DNA of 64,000 nt from DASYKT01 sp963718105. Lineage in GTDB: Bacteria; Acidobacteriota; Blastocatellia; Pyrinomonadales; Pyrinomonadaceae. The position numbers and the translations under genes are program-made. The stretch spans positions 434,001 to 498,000 of the forward strand of contig OY970352.1 in assembly GCA_963718105.1 (NCBI GenBank), written 5' to 3'. Position 1 is the stretch's first letter; every line of letters begins with the position of its first letter. Below, one piece after another: positions 1-17,647 of the stretch. The notes under the pieces are model-generated. The model was not told where the DNA came from, made no database searches, and saw only the letters and a list, made by a program, of their open reading frames with translations.

Positions 1-1
1 G

Positions 2-316
2 CTAAAAAGCTATCTGGAGATCAGAAATCGTAAAACCGGAGTCCAAAACCTCTTTGTTTCGCCTAACGGAAAACCTTTAAACCGCCAAAATGTCTACCAA
101 TTGGTGAAAAATTACGCGGAAAAGGCCGGTTTAGAAGGCGTTTCGCCGCATAAATTGCGCCATACTTTTGCCACGCACCTGCTGCAAAACGGAGCCGATT
201 CGCGTTCCGTGCAGGTAATGCTGGGGCATAGCGACATTTCCACCACCCAGATCTATACCCACGTGACCGACAACCACCTGAAAAAAGCCTACGACAAATT
301 TCACCCCCGCTCGTAG
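2..316 (+). CDS. Tyrosine recombinase, C-terminal fragment (XerC/XerD-like)
   Basis: Partial gene: the reading frame is open from base 2, so the 5' part lies outside the window. The 104 visible residues are the end of a tyrosine-recombinase catalytic domain. They contain HKLRHTFATHLL (catalytic His and Arg), LGHSDISTTQIYTHV (the LGH motif and the nucleophilic Tyr in the IYTHV box) and a short helical tail. Family knowledge: these enzymes cut and rejoin DNA through a 3'-phosphotyrosine; XerC/XerD resolve chromosome dimers at dif. The motif spelling is that of Xer proteins rather than of phage integrases, but the N-terminal domain is missing, so XerC, XerD or another chromosomal recombinase cannot be separated. 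The adjacent tRNA genes could be an attachment site, but no mobile cargo is visible. Confidence 0.9.
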   Translation, partial: LKSYLEIRNRKTGVQNLFVSPNGKPLNRQNVYQLVKNYAEKAGLEGVSPHKLRHTFATHLLQNGADSRSVQVMLGHSDISTTQIYTHVTDNHLKKAYDKFHPRS

Positions 317-441
317 GAGAATCTTTACTATTTTGTAAGCATAAGAGCCGTTTTAACTTGCAACCAGCCCTTTTATTAGGTATCATTTGAGTTTTGCTAC
401 TGGCTCCGGAAATAGTCTTAGTAAGCAATTTATAAGCTTGG
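317..441. other. Intergenic stretch upstream of tRNA-Tyr
   Basis: I see no gene here. The region lies between the recombinase stop and the tRNA gene and should carry the promoter of the tRNA/tuf cluster. A TTTATAA-like box at about 430-436 is the only candidate -10 element and is weak. Confidence 0.3.
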
Positions 442-529
442 GCAAGGGTGGTCGAGTGGTTAATGGCACCGGGCTGTAAACCCGGCCGGCGAAAGTCGTA
501 CGTAGGTTCGAATCCTACCCCTTGCACCA
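442..529 (+). tRNA. tRNA-Tyr (GTA)
   Basis: An 88-nt class II tRNA with a 7-bp acceptor stem (GCAAGGG with CCCTTGC), discriminator A and encoded CCA. The anticodon arm is CCGGG / CTGTAAA / CCCGG, giving anticodon GTA. The long variable arm and the GTTCGAAT T-loop fit tRNA-Tyr. It heads the Tyr-Gly-Thr-tuf cluster, an order also known from the tufB locus of enterobacteria. Confidence 0.96.
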
Positions 530-534
530 CTTTC

Positions 535-622
535 GATTTTTGATTTGGGATTTTAGATTTTGGATTATTAAAGACGCAGGTTTTGGCCCGGCCCAAAATC
601 TAAGATCGGCGATCCAAAATCG
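535..622. repeat. Heptad-repeat dyad between tRNA-Tyr and tRNA-Gly
   Basis: Five consecutive 7-nt units start at 535 (GATTTTT, GATTTGG, GATTTTA, GATTTTG, GATTATT). After a short loop the right arm (593-622) carries complementary CAAAATC-type units. The arms can fold into a hairpin in the precursor transcript between the two tRNAs. It is one member of the heptad-dyad class seen in many gaps of this window. Confidence 0.75.
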
Positions 623-627
623 CTTTT

Positions 628-703
<76 letters not shown>

Positions 704-718
704 AAACAAGTCTCTTCC

Positions 719-790
<72 letters not shown>

Positions 791-841
791 TAGTTAAAAG
801 TTTTTTGGCCATTAAATTATTTAAAGAGGTTAGTAAAAAGA

Positions 842-2029
<1,188 letters not shown>

Positions 2030-2035
2030 TTATTG

Positions 2036-2107
2036 GTTCAATGTTCGAAGTTCGGGGTTCAAAGTTATAAGACAGACCCTCAAACTTTGAACCAGGAACT
2101 TTGAACG
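2036..2107. repeat. Heptad-repeat dyad downstream of tuf
   Basis: The left arm reads in 7-nt steps from 2036: GTTCAAT, GTTCGAA, GTTCGGG, GTTCAAA, GTTATAA. The right arm has complementary units (CTCAAAC, TTTGAAC, CAGGAAC, TTTGAAC). It separates tuf from rpmG and could form a hairpin in the mRNA. There is no T-run, so it is not a classic terminator. Confidence 0.75.
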
Positions 2108-2117
2108 GAGTAAAGAA

Positions 2118-2270
2118 ATGCCGAGAGATAACATAATTTTACAGTGCACCGATTGCAAAGAACGCAATTACGTGACGACCAAGAACAAGAAGAACACGCC
2201 CGACCGGCTGGAGTTCAAAAAGTTCTGCAGCCGTTGCCGGAAGCACACGCCGCATAAGGAAAATAAATAG
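2118..2270 (+). CDS. rpmG: 50S ribosomal protein L33
   Basis: A 50-residue protein of the large ribosomal subunit, starting MPRDNIILQCTDCKERNY and ending KFCSRCRKHTPHKENK. The two CxxC pairs (CTDC and CSRC) are those of the zinc-binding (C+) form of L33. The family is normally 49-55 aa, so it is complete. It sits directly before tRNA-Trp and secE, its usual bacterial location. Confidence 0.97.
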   Translation: MPRDNIILQCTDCKERNYVTTKNKKNTPDRLEFKKFCSRCRKHTPHKENK

Positions 2271-2276
2271 TTTCTG

Positions 2277-2345
2277 GTGATAAGTAACAAGTAACAAGTG
2301 ACGGGTAAGTTTTCTTGCTCGTCACTTATCACTCTTAACTCATCG
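2277..2345. repeat. Heptad-repeat dyad upstream of tRNA-Trp
   Basis: Units of 7 nt from 2277 read GTGATAA, GTAACAA, GTAACAA, GTGACGG, then GTAAG and a loop. They are followed by complementary TCGTCAC, TTATCAC, TCTTAAC and TCATCGC. It fills almost the whole rpmG-tRNA-Trp gap. Confidence 0.75.
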
Positions 2346-2352
2346 CTTTTTT

Positions 2353-2427
2353 AGGGGTATGGTGTTAATGGTAGCATAGCGGTCTCCAAAACCGACGGTC
2401 CGGGTTCAAATCCTGGTATCCCTGCCA
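2353..2427 (+). tRNA. tRNA-Trp (CCA)
   Basis: A 75-nt tRNA with acceptor AGGGGTA/TATCCCT, discriminator G and encoded CCA. The loop CTCCAAA gives anticodon CCA. The D-arm is shortened (GGTGTTAATGGTAGCA). Its position between rpmG and secE is common in bacteria. Confidence 0.95.
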
Positions 2428-2457
2428 TTATAAAGAAGGTAATTAAGGAGCAAACTA

Positions 2458-2700
2458 GTGTCAGAAGCAGTTGGCACCGTGAATAAAAAAAGAAGGGGCG
2501 GGATCGGCAAATTCGTCACCGAAACCCGCGAGGAGGTAAAGAAAGTATCTTTTCCTTCGCGTGAAGACGTGCAGAATACGACCCTGATCGTTATCGCTAA
2601 CGTCATCTTTTTCGCCCTTTTTCTGTTTTTGGTCGATCAGGCGTGGGTCTATATCATATACGGGCTCGAATGGGTGATCGGCAAGATCGCCGGTTTATAA
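2458..2700 (+). CDS. secE: Preprotein translocase subunit SecE
   Basis: An 80-residue SecE, the small clamp subunit of the SecYEG translocon. An amphipathic cytoplasmic segment with the family motif ETREEVKKVSFPSREDV is followed by one transmembrane helix (about residues 47-70: VIANVIFFALFLFLVDQAWVY split around the lipid core). The start is GTG, with GGAG 9-13 nt upstream. This is the short single-TM form typical outside Gammaproteobacteria. nusG follows 15 nt later, so the two are co-transcribed. Confidence 0.96.
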   Translation: MSEAVGTVNKKRRGGIGKFVTETREEVKKVSFPSREDVQNTTLIVIANVIFFALFLFLVDQAWVYIIYGLEWVIGKIAGL

Positions 2701-2715
2701 ACGAAAGAAAGACAA

Positions 2716-3276
2716 ATGAAGCAGTGGTATTTTATCCATACCTATTCAGGGCATGAAAATAAAGTAGTGGAGAGCCTCAAGGCCCGGATCCGCGATCTGG
2801 AGCTCGGAGAGCAGATCACTTCCGTTTTGCTGCCCAAGGAAACCGTTGTCGAAATGCGCGGCAGCAAGCGCATCGAATCTTCGCGAATGTTTTATCCCGG
2901 CTATGTTTTGGTCGAGATCGAATGCGATGAGAACGGCAAGATGCCTGACAACGTTTTTCATATTATCAAATCGACCCCGAAAGTTACGGGATTTTTAGGC
3001 GGACATTTTCCGACCCCGCTGACGCAGGAAGAGGTGGACCAGATCGTCCACAATGTGAGAGAGGCCTCGGAAAAACCGAAGCCGAAATTCTCTTACAACA
3101 TCGGCGAAGTGGTGCGCATCAAATCGGGCCCGTTTGCCAGCTTTACCGGCAAGGTCGAAGAGGTGAACGAGGAAAAAGCTACCTTGAAAGTTACCGTGAC
3201 CATTTTTGGACGCTCGACACCGGTGGAACTAAATTTCCTGGATGTAGAGAAAGTCACGTTCTCGGAAGAAGAGTAA
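2716..3276 (+). CDS. nusG: Transcription termination/antitermination factor NusG
   Basis: A 186-residue NusG. The NGN domain begins WYFIHTYSGHENKV, contains the RNAP-contacting MFYPGYVLVE segment, and is followed by a flexible linker. The C-terminal KOW domain (GEVVRIKSGPFASFTGKVEEV) binds Rho or S10. NusG couples RNA polymerase to the ribosome or to Rho. The length is normal. It lies between secE and the L11-L1-L10-L12 genes. Confidence 0.98.
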   Translation: MKQWYFIHTYSGHENKVVESLKARIRDLELGEQITSVLLPKETVVEMRGSKRIESSRMFYPGYVLVEIECDENGKMPDNVFHIIKSTPKVTGFLGGHFPTPLTQEEVDQIVHNVREASEKPKPKFSYNIGEVVRIKSGPFASFTGKVEEVNEEKATLKVTVTIFGRSTPVELNFLDVEKVTFSEEE

Positions 3277-3282
3277 AGTTTA

Positions 3283-3340
3283 GAGTCCCGCCTTTAGGCG
3301 GCTCTGGTTGAAAAAGAACGGCCGCCTGAAGGCGGTACTC
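3283..3340. repeat. Compound inverted repeat between nusG and rplK
   Basis: Two nested palindromes, CCGCCTTTAGGCGG and CCGCCTGAAGGCGG, are flanked by GAGT...ACTC and separated by an A-rich loop. The unit is REP-like. It could stabilise the nusG 3' end or act as an RNase target before the ribosomal-protein genes. Confidence 0.65.
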
Positions 3341-3392
3341 AAAACAAAAAAATGAGGACATTCCTGGCAACAGGATCGTTAATCGAAAAGTT

Positions 3393-3821
3393 ATGGCAAA
3401 GAAAATAGAAGGATATATCAAGTTGCAGATACCGGCGGGTGCGGCAAACCCCGCGCCGCCGATCGGCCCCGCGCTCGGACAACATGGCGTAAACATCATG
3501 GAGTTTTGCAAGGCGTTCAACGCCAAGACGCAAAACATGGACAAGGATATGAAGATCCCTGTCGTGATCACCGTCTATGCCGACCGCTCATTCACTTTTG
3601 AGACCAAGACGCCCCCAGCAGCAGATTTGCTGCGTAAGGCTTCGGGTATCGCGAAAGGTTCGGGTACGCCGAACAAAGCGAAAGTCGGCACCATCAGCCG
3701 CGCCCAGATCGAAGAGATCGCCAAGACCAAGATGACGGACTTAAATACGAGCAACCTGGCTTCGGCGATGAAAACCATCGAAGGCACCGCGAAAAGCATG
3801 GGCCTGACGGTGGAAGGCTAG
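3393..3821 (+). CDS. rplK: 50S ribosomal protein L11
   Basis: A 142-residue L11, part of the GTPase-associated centre of the 50S subunit. The N-terminal domain has the proline-rich IPAGAANPAPPIGPALGQHGVNIMEF motif (quoted in two parts: residues ~12-20 and ~21-37), through which thiopeptides and RelA signalling act. The C-terminal rRNA-binding domain ends in the usual EGTAKSMGLTVEG. Full length. First gene of the L11-L1-L10-L12 group. Confidence 0.98.
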   Translation: MAKKIEGYIKLQIPAGAANPAPPIGPALGQHGVNIMEFCKAFNAKTQNMDKDMKIPVVITVYADRSFTFETKTPPAADLLRKASGIAKGSGTPNKAKVGTISRAQIEEIAKTKMTDLNTSNLASAMKTIEGTAKSMGLTVEG

Positions 3822-3892
3822 TAAGCAGCGGCAGTAGGCAGCAGCGGTAAGCAGATGAAACCGTTCACTGCTAACAGCTCACTGCTCACTCA
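3821..3892. repeat. Heptad-repeat dyad between rplK and rplA
   Basis: The left arm has GTAAGCA, GTAGGCA and GTAAGCA units mixed with GCAGCG. The right arm from about 3864 has TCACTGC, TAACAGC, TCACTGC, TCACTC. It lies immediately after the rplK stop codon, which shares its last base with the first unit. Confidence 0.7.
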
Positions 3893-3936
3893 AAGAGAGG
3901 GAGAGCTAATCACTCGTTTGAACCTCGGAGGTATAA

Positions 3937-4632
3937 ATGAAAAAAAGAGGCAAGAAATACAACGAGGCCTTGGAAAAGATCGAGGCTAACAAGCGTCACA
4001 CGCTGGAAGAGGGGATCACTAAATTAAAAGAAGTGTCCTTTGCCAAGTTTGACGAAACAGTGGAATTGACAATGTGGCTCGGGGTAGACCCCCGCAAAGC
4101 CGACCAGATGGTGCGCGGAACCGTGGTTCTGCCGCACGGGCTTGGCGGCAAGGCCAAAGTGGTGGTCGTGATCGCCCAGGGCGACAAGATCAAGGAAGCC
4201 CAGGAAGCGGGCGCCGATTTTGTCGGGGGCGAAGATATCGTCGACAAGATCAAAGGCGGCTGGCTGGATTTCGACGCGCTGATCTCGACGCCGGATATGA
4301 TGGCCAAGGTCGGCCAGCTCGGTAAAGTGCTCGGCCCGCGCGGCCTGATGCCTAATCCGAAGACCGGCACCGTGACCATGGACGTCAAAACCGCGGTCGA
4401 AGAAACTAAAGCCGGTAAGGTGGAATACCGCGTCGATAAAACGGGCGTGATCCACGTCGGCATCGGCAAGGTGTCCTTTGACGAAAACAAGATCAAGGAT
4501 AATGCGAAGGTTTTGATCGACGCCATTATGAAGGCCAAGCCTTCGACGGCGAAAGGACGCTATGTCAAAAAGATCAACCTGGCCGCAACCATGAGCCCGG
4601 GCGTATTGCTCGACGAATTAAGTTTTAGCTAA
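3937..4632 (+). CDS. rplA: 50S ribosomal protein L1
   Basis: A 231-residue L1, which binds 23S rRNA at the L1 stalk and moves the E-site tRNA. In many bacteria it also represses its own operon. The sequence shows the conserved LGPRGLMPNPKTGTVT segment (about residues 130-145) and the C-terminal SMGPGV-like ATMSPGVLLD. The RBS GGAGG lies 8 nt before the ATG. rplJ follows 25 nt downstream. Confidence 0.98.
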   Translation: MKKRGKKYNEALEKIEANKRHTLEEGITKLKEVSFAKFDETVELTMWLGVDPRKADQMVRGTVVLPHGLGGKAKVVVVIAQGDKIKEAQEAGADFVGGEDIVDKIKGGWLDFDALISTPDMMAKVGQLGKVLGPRGLMPNPKTGTVTMDVKTAVEETKAGKVEYRVDKTGVIHVGIGKVSFDENKIKDNAKVLIDAIMKAKPSTAKGRYVKKINLAATMSPGVLLDELSFS

Positions 4633-4657
4633 GTAAGTGAGGAGCGAATAGAAGATA

Positions 4658-5503
4658 ATGAAATCGAAAAAAGTAAAACAGAGTGATTTGGACGCCCTCA
4701 CGCAGCAGTTTCAGGATGCCAGCGCGGCAATGGTCGTCGGCTTTAACAAGCTGACCGTTGCCAAGGACCAGGAACTGCGGGAGCAACTGCGCAGCGCAGG
4801 GGCGGAATATAAAGTTGTAAAAAATACGCTTGCCCGGCGGGCCGCTAAAGGCACCCCGTTCGAGCAGGCAGAGGAACATTTCAAAGGCGTGACCGCCGTC
4901 GCATTCGTAAAAGACGACGGGATCGCGCTGTCCAAGACGCTGACCAAATTCGTCAAGGACAACCCGGAAGTTTTCAGCTTCAAAGCCGGTATCGTCGAAG
5001 GCAAAGTGATCGATCTTGCGGGCGTGCAGACGCTGGCCAGCCTGCCTTCGAAGGAAGAATTGATGTCGAAATTACTCTTCCTGCTGCAAGCCCCGGCACA
5101 GCGCCTGGCAACTGTTATCAATGCCGTACCGCGCAATCTGGCGGTGGTCATTAGACTGGCCGGCGAGACATTAGAAGGGCCGGCAGCGGCACCCGAAGCA
5201 GCAGTAGAAGCTACGCCGGAAGCGGCACCCGAAGCAGCAGCAGAAGCTGCTCCGGAAGCCGCGCCCGAAGCGGCGGCAGCAGAAGCTGCTCCGGCAGAAG
5301 CTGCGTCAGAAGAGATACCGGAAGCTGCGCCCGAACCGGCGGCAGAAGTGACTCCGGAGGCACCGGCAGAGGCTGCGCCTGAAGTTACGCCGGAAGCAGA
5401 ACCCGAAGCAGCGGTAGAAGCTGCTCCGGAAGCGACGACCGAAGCCGCGCCGGAAGCGCCGGCAGAGGTAACTGCGGAAGAGGAAGCGAAGCCGGAAGAG
5501 TAG
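4658..5503 (+). CDS. rplJ: 50S ribosomal protein L10 with long Ala/Glu/Pro tail
   Basis: L10 anchors the L7/L12 dimers on the 50S stalk. Residues 1-172 are an ordinary L10 (KVVKNTLARRA near 48-58, an internal FKGVTAVAF segment, and the C-terminal helix that carries L12). From about residue 173 to 281 the protein continues as a low-complexity tail built from EAAPEAA-, EVTPEA- and EAAAEA-type repeats, ending AEEEAKPEE. L10 is normally about 165-180 aa, so the tail adds about 109 residues of strongly acidic, alanine/proline-rich, probably extended sequence. The codons are in frame and there is no stop between core and tail. The repeats are not identical at the DNA level, which argues against a recent slippage artefact. 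Confidence 0.96.
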   Translation: MKSKKVKQSDLDALTQQFQDASAAMVVGFNKLTVAKDQELREQLRSAGAEYKVVKNTLARRAAKGTPFEQAEEHFKGVTAVAFVKDDGIALSKTLTKFVKDNPEVFSFKAGIVEGKVIDLAGVQTLASLPSKEELMSKLLFLLQAPAQRLATVINAVPRNLAVVIRLAGETLEGPAAAPEAAVEATPEAAPEAAAEAAPEAAPEAAAAEAAPAEAASEEIPEAAPEPAAEVTPEAPAEAAPEVTPEAEPEAAVEAAPEATTEAAPEAPAEVTAEEEAKPEE

Positions 5504-5505
5504 GT

Positions 5506-5580
5506 GGAGCGCGCCGGGAGCGCAGACTTTAGTCTGCAATAAAAAAGCCGAATAAATTCGGCGCTCCAAAACGGCGCTCC
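5506..5580. repeat. Compound inverted repeat after rplJ
   Basis: Palindromes GCAGACTTTAGTCTGC and GCCGAATAAATTCGGC are enclosed by GGAGCGC...GCGCTCC, with an extra GGCGCTCC copy. A related piece (GGAGCGCCGAAT, AGACTAAAGTCT) occurs at 48284-48326, so this is a dispersed family. The rest of the 5504-5741 gap holds a second small stem (5683-5689 with 5714-5720) just before the rplL ribosome-binding site. I see no gene in it. Confidence 0.7.
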
Positions 5581-5741
5581 AAGATTGGCCGTATCCAAGG
5601 TAAAACGAGCTAGGCGGTTTGTCAGGCCACCAAGCTTCGGACATAAACAAACTGTGATGCAACCAGAATGTATGTGTCCCGTGGGTTCTCGCGGCTATTG
5701 ACAAAAAAAACCAAGAACCCTAAGAGGAGAAAAATACTGAT

Positions 5742-6119
5742 ATGACAAGACAAGAAATAGTTGAAGCGTTAAAAAGCATGTCGCTGCTCGAAGCGAGCGA
5801 ACTGGTCAAAGACATCGAAGAAGCTTTCGGTGTTTCGGCTGCCGCTGCTGCGGCCCCGATGATGATGGCGGCCCCGGCCGGTGGCGATGCCCCTGCCGCG
5901 GAAGAAAAAGACTCGTTTGACGTGATCCTGACCGCTGCCGGCGGCAACAAGATCAATGTCATCAAGGTCGTTCGCGAGATCACGGCCCTGGGCCTCAAAG
6001 AAGCCAAGGACCTGGTCGATGGCGCTCCGAAAGCGGTCAAAGAAGGCGTTGCCAAAGACGAAGCCGAGAGCATCAAGACCAAGCTTACAGAAGCGGGCGC
6101 GTCTGTTGAAGTTAAGTAA
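5742..6119 (+). CDS. rplL: 50S ribosomal protein L7/L12
   Basis: A 125-residue L12, the flexible stalk protein that recruits translational GTPases. The N-terminal dimerisation domain (MTRQEIVEALKSMSLLEASELV) is followed by an Ala/Met/Pro hinge (about residues 33-52) and the globular C-terminal domain with VVREITALGLKEAKDLVDGAPK. Normal length. The RBS AGAGGAG lies about 13 nt upstream. Confidence 0.98.
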   Translation: MTRQEIVEALKSMSLLEASELVKDIEEAFGVSAAAAAAPMMMAAPAGGDAPAAEEKDSFDVILTAAGGNKINVIKVVREITALGLKEAKDLVDGAPKAVKEGVAKDEAESIKTKLTEAGASVEVK

Positions 6120-6441
6120 TCTAGCTGTTATACTATATGGTGAGCAGAAGTTTCTAAATAGGACGAAGCTCGCCATATAGGCATAACCCTAATGGCTAGC
6201 TGATTTTAACCGAGAAGACTCTTCTCATTGAACAATTGGGAGTCAGGTGTCTAGTTTGACACTATCGGAAAATTTAATAGAGGTATTTAACTGCGACAAG
6301 CGGTCTGGGCAAACTTTGCCTTGACCGCATTTGCCGTCTTTTAACGTAAAAGTTGTTTTAGCGGGGAGAGAAGCAAGTCGAATCATAACATAAAAAACCC
6401 GTAAATCAACCATTTTTTTATTCCGGAAAACAGAAATAAAT
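6120..6441. promoter_or_regulatory. rplL-rpoB leader with attenuator-like hairpins
   Basis: This 322-bp gap holds no gene. It contains two clear dyads. At 6133-6180 an arm TATATGGTGAGC pairs with GCTCGCCATATA, allowing G-U pairs. At 6300-6328 GCGGTC-GGGCAAA pairs with TTTGCC-GACCGC around a 1-nt loop, followed about 10 nt later by CTTTT. The second could be a partial terminator or attenuator that lowers rpoBC expression relative to the ribosomal proteins, or an RNase III site as in the E. coli rplL-rpoB spacer. The role is inferred. Confidence 0.5.
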
Positions 6442-10903
<4,462 letters not shown>

Positions 10904-10914
<11 letters not shown>

Positions 10915-10942
10915 GGCTGTTGAGTAAGGCTGTTGAATAGAG
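10904..10942 (+). repeat. 13-nt triplication over the rpoB stop codon
   Basis: Three near-identical 13-mers (CTGTTGAGTAGGG, CTGTTGAGTAAGG, CTGTTGAATAGAG) lie head to tail. The first encodes the last residues and the TAG stop of rpoB, so each copy brings another TAG or TAA triplet downstream. This looks like slippage duplication at the gene end. Confidence 0.8.
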
Positions 10943-10971
10943 GCCGCCAGAATAAAGTTAGTGGTTTTTTA

Positions 10972-10994
10972 GGCCGGCGGCGATCCCGCCGGCC
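10972..10994. repeat. Perfect 9-bp hairpin before rpoC
   Basis: GGCCGGCGG pairs perfectly with CCGCCGGCC around a CGATC loop. It lies just upstream of the rpoC ribosome-binding site (GGGAG). With no following T-run it is unlikely to terminate transcription. It may be a REP-like palindrome or affect rpoC translation. Confidence 0.6.
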
Positions 10995-11010
10995 ACTAGG
11001 GAGATAATAG

Positions 11011-15351
<4,341 letters not shown>

Positions 15352-15374
15352 GAGTCTCGCTTCGTGAGAAACAA

Positions 15375-15409
15375 AAAGGCTGAAGGAATTTCCCTCAGCC
15401 TTTTTATTT
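15375..15409 (+). terminator. Rho-independent terminator of the rpoBC block
   Basis: AAAAAGGCTGA / AGGAATTTCC / TCAGCCTTTTT forms an 11-bp stem including the A/T tract, with a U-rich 3' side, 24 nt after the rpoC stop. It closes the translation/transcription block. Confidence 0.9.
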
Positions 15410-15415
15410 GTTAAA

Positions 15416-15536
15416 GAGTTAATAGAGTTTATTGAGTTAATAGAGTTTATTGAGTTAATAGAGTTTATTGAGTTAATAGAGTAGAAAACGGTCTTTACTC
15501 TACAAACTCTATTAACTCGATGGACTCTATTAACTC
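15416..15536. repeat. Nonamer tandem repeat with complementary arm
   Basis: From 15416 two 9-mers alternate, GAGTTAATA and GAGTTTATT, in three full pairs plus one partial copy. After about 25 nt the right arm (15497-15536) has complementary ACTCTAT/TAACTC units, twice as a 13-mer exactly matching the left arm. It fills the gap between the convergent rpoC and M13 peptidase genes. Same architecture as the heptad dyads but with a 9-nt period. Confidence 0.85.
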
Positions 15537-15542
15537 TTTTGC

Positions 15543-17558
15543 CTACCAGATCTTGCAGGGTTTCGGGCTGACCATTTTATCGGGCAGTTTGCATCCGAAA
15601 GCCTGGGCGAATTCCGGCATATTCATAAGCGGCCCGATCACGCGGAAGCGGGCGTCGGAGTGCGGATTTCCCAGCACCATCTGGCGGATCGCTTCGTCGC
15701 GCATCTTCGAACCCCAGACCTGCGCCCAGCCGAGAAAGAATCTCTGATCGGCGGTAAAGCCGTCGATGTCCGCCGGCTTCGGTTTGCCTTTGAGCGATCT
15801 TTGATAGGCGTCATAGGCGATATTTAGTCCGCCGAGATCGCCGATGTTTTCACCCAAGGTAAGTTTGCCGTTGATCTTGAGGTTCTGGCCGACGTCAAAG
15901 CCGTTGAACTGCTCGACCACGCAATTGGCCCTTTCCTCAAAATTCTTCCGGTCTTCCGGCGTCCACCACATACGCAGATTGCCGACCGCGTCGAACTGGC
16001 TGCCCTGATCGTCAAAGCCGTGCGAGATCTCGTGGCCGATCACACCGCCGATGGCGCCGTAATTGACTGCGTCGTCCGCCGCAAAGTTAAAGAACGGCGG
16101 CTGTAAAATGCCGGCGGGGAAGGTGATCATGTTGAACTGCGGGCTGTAAGACGCATTTACCGTCGGCGGCGTAAAGCCCCAGCGGGTGCGGTCGACCGGC
16201 AGCCCGATGTCTTTTAAATTGCGGGCGATCTGAAATTGCGATGTCGCGACCAGATTTTGCAGATGCGATTTGCGCGAGATATTGAGGCCGGCATAACCGC
16301 GAAGCTTATCGGGGTATCCGATCTTGCGGCCGAAAGCCGCCAATTTTTCGGTGGCCTGTTTCTTGGTGTCAGCGCCCATCCATTCCAGGTGCATTATCCG
16401 GTCGTGCAGCGCGGCCATCAGATTGTCGATGAGCTCGTCCATGCGCTTTTTCGCTTCCGGCGTATAGTTCGTTTTCACGTACTGCATACCGAGGGCTTCG
16501 CCCAGCGTATTGTCCGTCGCGTTCACACAGCGGCGCCAGCGCGGCTGCTGTTCCTTGGCGCCGGACATCGTCCTGCCAAAGAAATCAAAGTTCTCATCGG
16601 CAAATGCTTTGGGAAGGGCCGGCGCGGCGGAGTTCAACGCGTTCCAGCGCAGATAGACCTTCCACTCCTCGACCGGCACATCGCCGAGCATCGCATTTAC
16701 TTCTTTAAGAAAAGTGGGGTTTGAAACATTAATGTCGGTGACGGCCGGGGCCCCGCGCTCCACAATATAAGTTTCCCAGCCCACGTTGGGAGCTAATTTG
16801 CTCGCGTCCGCCAGGGTCATTTTGTTATCGCTGAGTTTGGGATTGCGGTTTTCCACCGGCGTGCGTGAGGCATTCGCCAGGCGCATCTGCAGCTTCAAGA
16901 CCGTCTGTGCGTTAGCCGCTGCTTTATCAGGGGCGTCGCCCGCCAGCGTGAACATTTTAGTCATATGAGCGACAAATTTATCGCGTGTTTCTTTGGATTT
17001 GGCATCATCCTTGGTGTAGTAATCTTTGTTCGGAAGGCTCAGCCCGCCCTGGCCTGTACTGGCGATATTCATTGTGCTCTTATTCAGATCGGGGCTGGCG
17101 CCGAAATTGAAGATCGCCGGGATGCCCGCTTTATGAAATTGCGCGACGGTTTTCATTACGCCTTTGCCGTCTTTGATCTTGCCTATCTTCTTGAACCAGG
17201 GTTTGAGGCCTTTCAAACCGTAAGCCTCAAGGCGCGCTTCGTCCATGCAGGTCGCGTAAAAGTCGCCGATCATCTGCAGGTCGCTGCCCTTCGGCGATTT
17301 CGTTTTGGCGGCGTTTTCCAGAATGTCGTGGAGCACATCGGTATTGCGGTCTCCCAGCAACTGAAAGCTGCCCGTGCTGGAACGGTCGGCCGGTATCTCA
17401 GTATTTTTCAGCCAGGTCCCGTTCACATACTGAAAAAAGTTGTCACAGGCCAGGGTTCCGGTGTCCATCCTGGCCGGATCAAAAGCCTTTGTTTGCGCAA
17501 ACATCGAAGTGCAAACGGCAAACATCACCAGAATTGCGGCAAAGCGGTTCAAGAGCAT
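15543..17558 (-). CDS. M13 family metallopeptidase (neprilysin/PepO-like), secreted
   Basis: A 671-residue zinc endopeptidase with an N-terminal signal peptide (LLNRFAAILVMFAVCTSMFAQ). The family N-terminal motif CDNFFQYVNGTWL is at about residues 38-50, the large M13 N-domain follows, and HEISH (about residue 508) is the zinc site HExxH. GENIGDLGG (about 568) supplies the third ligand and a catalytic Asp. The C-terminus CKIW matches the family's CxxW ending. Members cleave peptides of up to a few kDa in the periplasm or outside the cell. It stands alone, convergent with rpoC. Substrate unknown. Confidence 0.95.
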   Translation of the reverse strand: MLLNRFAAILVMFAVCTSMFAQTKAFDPARMDTGTLACDNFFQYVNGTWLKNTEIPADRSSTGSFQLLGDRNTDVLHDILENAAKTKSPKGSDLQMIGDFYATCMDEARLEAYGLKGLKPWFKKIGKIKDGKGVMKTVAQFHKAGIPAIFNFGASPDLNKSTMNIASTGQGGLSLPNKDYYTKDDAKSKETRDKFVAHMTKMFTLAGDAPDKAAANAQTVLKLQMRLANASRTPVENRNPKLSDNKMTLADASKLAPNVGWETYIVERGAPAVTDINVSNPTFLKEVNAMLGDVPVEEWKVYLRWNALNSAAPALPKAFADENFDFFGRTMSGAKEQQPRWRRCVNATDNTLGEALGMQYVKTNYTPEAKKRMDELIDNLMAALHDRIMHLEWMGADTKKQATEKLAAFGRKIGYPDKLRGYAGLNISRKSHLQNLVATSQFQIARNLKDIGLPVDRTRWGFTPPTVNASYSPQFNMITFPAGILQPPFFNFAADDAVNYGAIGGVIGHEISHGFDDQGSQFDAVGNLRMWWTPEDRKNFEERANCVVEQFNGFDVGQNLKINGKLTLGENIGDLGGLNIAYDAYQRSLKGKPKPADIDGFTADQRFFLGWAQVWGSKMRDEAIRQMVLGNPHSDARFRVIGPLMNMPEFAQAFGCKLPDKMVSPKPCKIW

Positions 17559-17647
17559 TCTAATTTCTCCTTGGTAAAATGTAGTTTGGTTATAACCTGA
17601 TTATACGCCACCCGGCGGTCAAGGTTTCAATCCGGACGGCGTAATTC

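Noticed and set aside
15416..15540. CRISPR-like tandem repeat
   Set aside because: Units are 9 nt with no spacers and no cas genes nearby; it is a simple tandem dyad.
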